Source of the DNA: Heterobasidion occidentale
Taxonomy: Eukaryota > Basidiomycota > Agaricomycetes > Russulales > Bondarzewiaceae
NCBI GenBank assembly: GCA_039111635.1
Contig: JBCAQO010000015.1
Location: 248,001 to 312,000, forward strand
Reading direction: 5' to 3'
DNA: 64,000 nucleotides
Shown here one piece after another: positions 60,359 through 64,000 of this stretch (its first letter is position 1; each line of letters opens with the position of its first letter). Made by a program: the position numbers and the translations under genes. The notes under the pieces were generated by a model, which was not told the DNA's origin, ran no database searches, and saw only the letters and a program-made list of their open reading frames with translations.

Positions 60359-61743
60359 ATGGTACGTGTTGCAGCAGCTTCAGCCATCTTCTTTCATTTT
60401 CCGATTTCTTTCGAAATCCTAGCGACCAATACTGTTACAAGGTATGTGATATAACCTTTTCTACCGAAGCTTTCACCAACCCATCTGGTGCAGGCCACGA
60501 GCGGTCTCTCACTCAGATCAAGTTCAACAGAGAGGGTGATCTCCTATTCTCAGCCTCGAAGGACCTCATCATCAACGTCTGGTTTTCGCACAACGGAGAG
60601 CGCTTAGGGACGTACGAAGGACATAATGGCTCTGTCTGGACGATCGATGTAGACTGTGCGTGAAGACGTTTTTTCTCACTCCCTAATGTCTGATCTGTCT
60701 TCGTAGCGCAATCGCGGTTCTTGGTGTCAGGCGCGGCTGATAACGAGATGCGTCTATGGTCTGTACAGACCGGAAAGTGTTTGTTCGTGTGGGAGTTTCC
60801 AACCGCAGTGAAGCGGGTCGCGTTCAATGAGGATGATGATCAAGTGGTCTGCATCACGGAGCAGCGGATGGGTTATCAGGGTGCCATTCGGGTCTTTGAT
60901 ATCAACCGGGAAGGCGACGGTACAAATCGTGAGTAGTGGTATTCTCATATCATCTGCTTCGCGTTCAATTATGTGCAGAAAGCAAGGAGCCGGCGTCAAT
61001 TTTTCATCCTATCGGCTCTAAGGCGACAGTCTGCGCCTTCTCCTACATCCCTAATTTGATCATTACTGGTCACGAATCAGGCAAAGTTGCACTCTTTGAT
61101 GCAAAGAGTGGAGAGGAGGTTCTCAATAATGAGCGTGCACATATGGACGTCGTCACGGATCTCCAGCTCAGCTCGGATCGCACATACTTTATCACCAGCA
61201 GCAAGGATAAAACGGCGCGGGTACGGAAATGACCTTTCGTGTCGGCTTTCTCAGAATTTTGACATGGACAATCTTTTAGATACATGACGCTAAGACACTC
61301 ACTGTTTTGAAAACTTTCAGCACCGAAACGCCGTTGAACAGTGCCACATTGGCGCCGAAAATGCCATATGTGCGTCCTTCACACCTATTGCGTTGGAATA
61401 TTGCTTGAATATTCGATCTTAGGTTCTCCTAGGAGGAGGACAGGAGGCCATGAATGTCACGACAACATCTCTACGGCAAGGCAAGTTCGAAACTCGATTC
61501 TGGCATAAAGTCTTTGAAGAGGAAGTGGGACGAGTAAAAGGTCACTTCGGCCCTATCAACACGTGAGTAGCTTTCTGTCGCACATCCTTTGCACATCTCA
61601 TAATCTATCTCTTCAGTATCGCTGTGCATCCCGCAGGAACTGCATACGCATCTGGAGGAGAGGATGGTTTCGTGCGTGTACACCAATACGACGAGAGCTA
61701 TTTCAAAGCCAAACCATACGGAGATATCGAGATTCTCAATTAG
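60359..61743 (+). CDS. TIF34: Translation initiation factor 3 subunit i (WD40)
   Basis: Eight exons: 60359-60361 (the ATG alone), 60423-60441 (19 bases), 60494-60655, 60707-60928, 60979-61220, 61280-61369, 61423-61562 and 61617-61743. They give 334 residues, the usual length for eIF3i. The first two exons spell MRPILLQGHERSL, the standard start of this protein, which confirms the split. Five or more WD40 blades follow: [38 protein letters not shown] with [53 protein letters not shown] with KDKTARIHDAKT, and at the end [20 protein letters not shown] with [17 protein letters not shown]. eIF3i docks on eIF3b and eIF3g in the 43S pre-initiation complex. No frame problem. It converges with the next gene, 230 bases away. 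Confidence 0.95.
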
Positions 61744-61973
61744 GCCTTGGAGCCTCTTATTTGTCACGAATTCTCGATTATCCGCGGTGTGTTTTGTACG
61801 CTTAATTTCATTCAAAAGATACTTGTATCGACATGCACAATGTTTCCACACATCGCCAGGACTTCAGTCTTTCATGCAACGCACAATCCGAGCATGAGGT
61901 CCGCACTTCGTTGACTTGGGACGGCTCATTCTTCGGCTTCCGCCCTGTGCGACACTCGAGCAGTCTGACTTTA

Positions 61974-63319
61974 TCATGATATGCCAAAATTGCATCTCGT
62001 CAGTTTGATGTGTGACTGCAGTCGAGGTAAAAGGACGGACCTCCATTTCGACTTGGCATCAAAGCTATCGTCGGATGAGTTATCGTTGTGGTAAAACCCA
62101 ATTTGGATAACGCTATCCGATCGCTCTAATTGCTGCTGTCTCGTCGAATGATGCGTAAGTAGCGCAGGTGCTATGGCGAGTCGCAAGTTGGATGTTTTCA
62201 TAAATGAATCTTCGGAAGGCTTATCCCATGCCGTTTTCTGAAGAGTCACTAGGACAACAATGACTGTAGGGTAGATACCCTAGTAGACTGTGAGGGTATG
62301 GACTCGGTAGATGAATAAAGAAATTGTCTCACTGCGATTTGAACTGAAGCGTCCTGTATAAGCTCACACTCAGGAGCAGAGACGACGCTAAATCGAGTTG
62401 TGATAAGTAAAACCTAACGTAGAACGTCAATAATTAGAATCCTGTCAACAATTCTGTTCTACTTCTCACCCATAACACGCAATAGAGTGCACCAGACTCA
62501 ATCAGAAGGGCAAAGATCTTTTCCATGTGCGTTCTTCTTAAACCTCCATGAGCGAGATAAGACTTGATCATTTGCCGGTGCCGCCTTGATAAAAAGTGAA
62601 CAGAAGCCTGAACGTACTGAGCATTGATCCTACCAAGCTTTGCAGGCAATTAGAATTGTTGCTGCCACATTCGTTGCAAGAGACAAGACCCAAGCTACAA
62701 AGAGACTGTCCGTAGCTTGAGACTTGAAACCCTTGACTTTGTATACAGCGCTGACAACGGCAGAAACTAAATAAATAAAAAATAGACCGTAAGTCTCTTA
62801 CAACCCATTCGATAGGCCATCTCTGGACGTACCAAATGAGCCTAAAAGCGGAACGAATGGTATGATGAAGATTCTTGTATTGTGTTGCCAAAGAACCCAG
62901 GCTCTCCAAGCGACAACAGTGTCGCTGAGAAGATACTGCAAAATATACTGTAAGCCATGTTCTCGCTTGACCAAACAAAAATCATACGTTTATCATGGGA
63001 AGATACATTTGCGCAATGTACAGACCACCAATGAATTCACCTTCTTGTAATGTGATCTGTTCAAAATGGTACAAAGCTCGTACAGACATGACTGAGATAG
63101 TCAAAGTGAAAGCCCAGTAGGTGGTTGACGTTGCAAACATGATGGTTGTCACAGACAACATCATGGCATTGGCTTTGGTCTTGAAGCCCTTGCAGCTTTT
63201 TTTCTTTTTCAGTCTAAGCGATATAGGTTGCTCAGATCCACTCACCACAGAAAGTATGTTGAAAACAACATAACGACAACAAAGATACCTACAATAGCCA
63301 ACGATGTCAGATTAGACAT
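61974..63319 (-). CDS. Seven-helix membrane protein, mushroom-type family, copy B
   Basis: About seven exons from ATG 63319 to TGA 61974-61976. The pieces follow copy A at 23.7 kb: LTSLAIVGIFVVVMLFSTYF, AMMLSVTTIMFATSTTYWAF, LYIAQMYLPMIN, LLSDTVVAWRAWVLWQHN, RIFIIPFVPLLGSFG, DSLFVAWVLSLATNVAATIL, the MEKIFALLIESGALYCVLW motif, and GIYPTVIVVLVTLQKTAWDK. A polar tail follows (about 85 residues, Ser/Asp-rich). The V(A/V)WRAWVLW and SGxxYCVLW motifs define the family in Agaricomycetes; function unknown. Unlike copy A, all junctions are in phase. The family resemblance to receptors is only topological. Confidence 0.8.
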
Positions 63320-64000
63320 GGTTGGAGGCTAGAGTAGACAGCGACACACCGAAAAAAACACTCTGTGATGCAACTGTAGCGATGACTTGTATGATTTCGG
63401 GGGAAAGGTCTGAGAAATGAGCAGGAACAGACGACCCAGTCGCCGACATACTTGCACAATCGACGCAGTCGATCTGCTCAGCAGGGTGTAGTAGAGGTCG
63501 TAAGGGAAGGGTGGGGCTCGAAGCGGAGAGAGTCCGTTTCCACCACCGGCTTGCCTGGCATTTAGCTTACGAGATCGTGAGAGATCAATCAATGGTAGCT
63601 GTGATCCTGTTGAACAGATCGTTTCAAAGTTCATAGCTATACTTGTATACTCACCGGGAGGGTCAAGCTTGCACTTGTCATGATCATAGTTGAATATATA
63701 TCTAACGCCAATGTCGATGCTTCCAAGCACCTCGGTGCTCGAGCTCGGAACCAGCTTTCGAAACGGGAAGAGCAAGGACGGTTACCGCCACCACATCACC
63801 TTTTCGATGTTTGAACTTCCCTGCCATGAAGTTACGTCACACTGAGGCTGGGCAACATCCACTGTGATTGGACGAAACAGATCAACATGATTCTCGCAGT
63901 CATTTTTCCTCCAATCCCCTTGAGCAATTCGCTAATAGCATAGCCAATGGTGCTTACGAGACGGTCCATCCGAGATAGATAGGAATATGGACTATCAGCT
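63320..64000. other. Right edge of the window, no gene recognised
   Basis: Upstream of membrane-protein copy B. Short frames on the minus strand (for example 63329-63775) have no domain and may be upstream untranslated sequence or part of a gene beyond the edge. Confidence 0.4.

Overview
The window is eukaryotic and almost certainly from a basidiomycete fungus of the Agaricomycetes. Most genes are broken by many 45-70 base GT-AG introns. Families that are largely or wholly mushroom-type are present: a DUF6534 membrane protein, two paralogous seven-helix membrane proteins, a CYSTM-like cysteine-rich peptide, an F-box protein with a C-terminal zinc finger, and a dead class II (lignin-type) peroxidase. 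No bacterial operon, RNA gene or CRISPR array was seen. Exon models below were built by hand from splice signals, reading frame and family similarity; none is confirmed by transcripts.

Layout, left to right. 0-8 kb: the start of a cytochrome P450 cut by the window edge (minus), dynactin p62/DCTN4, a two-helix membrane protein and an arrestin-like adaptor. 10-14 kb: a large unrecognised membrane protein built from a repeated module. 14-17 kb: an 11-exon F-box protein (minus). 17-21 kb: no recognisable gene. 21-29 kb: RFT1, a seven-helix membrane protein, a small protein with micro-exons and a DUF6534 protein. 29-37 kb: a GC-rich block with queuosine-nucleotide glycosylase QNG1, a family X DNA polymerase (minus), a SNF5/SMARCB1 homologue divergent from it, and a second F-box protein. 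39-43 kb: a secreted protein, the peroxidase relic and a small CsbD-like protein. 45-48.5 kb: an RRM+YTH m6A-reader protein. 49.6-51.5 kb: a foldback-like repetitive element full of short hairpins. 52.8-63.3 kb: a CYSTM-like peptide, an MFS transporter, a second P450, eIF3i (TIF34) and a second seven-helix membrane protein.

Most genes are unrelated housekeeping or lineage-specific genes with no shared pathway. The MFS transporter and the P450 next to it are convergent, but nothing else supports a metabolite cluster. Several clearly conserved genes (RFT1, QNG1, polymerase X, F-box at 36 kb, YTH, P450) can be read through only if one base is added at each of nine places. Every break is in the same direction and most lie in or beside a short run of one base. 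I read these as missing bases in the assembly rather than pseudogenes, but raw reads are needed to decide. The most unusual features are the foldback element, the module-repeat membrane protein, a polymerase X that seems to lack its catalytic aspartates, and the peroxidase relic.
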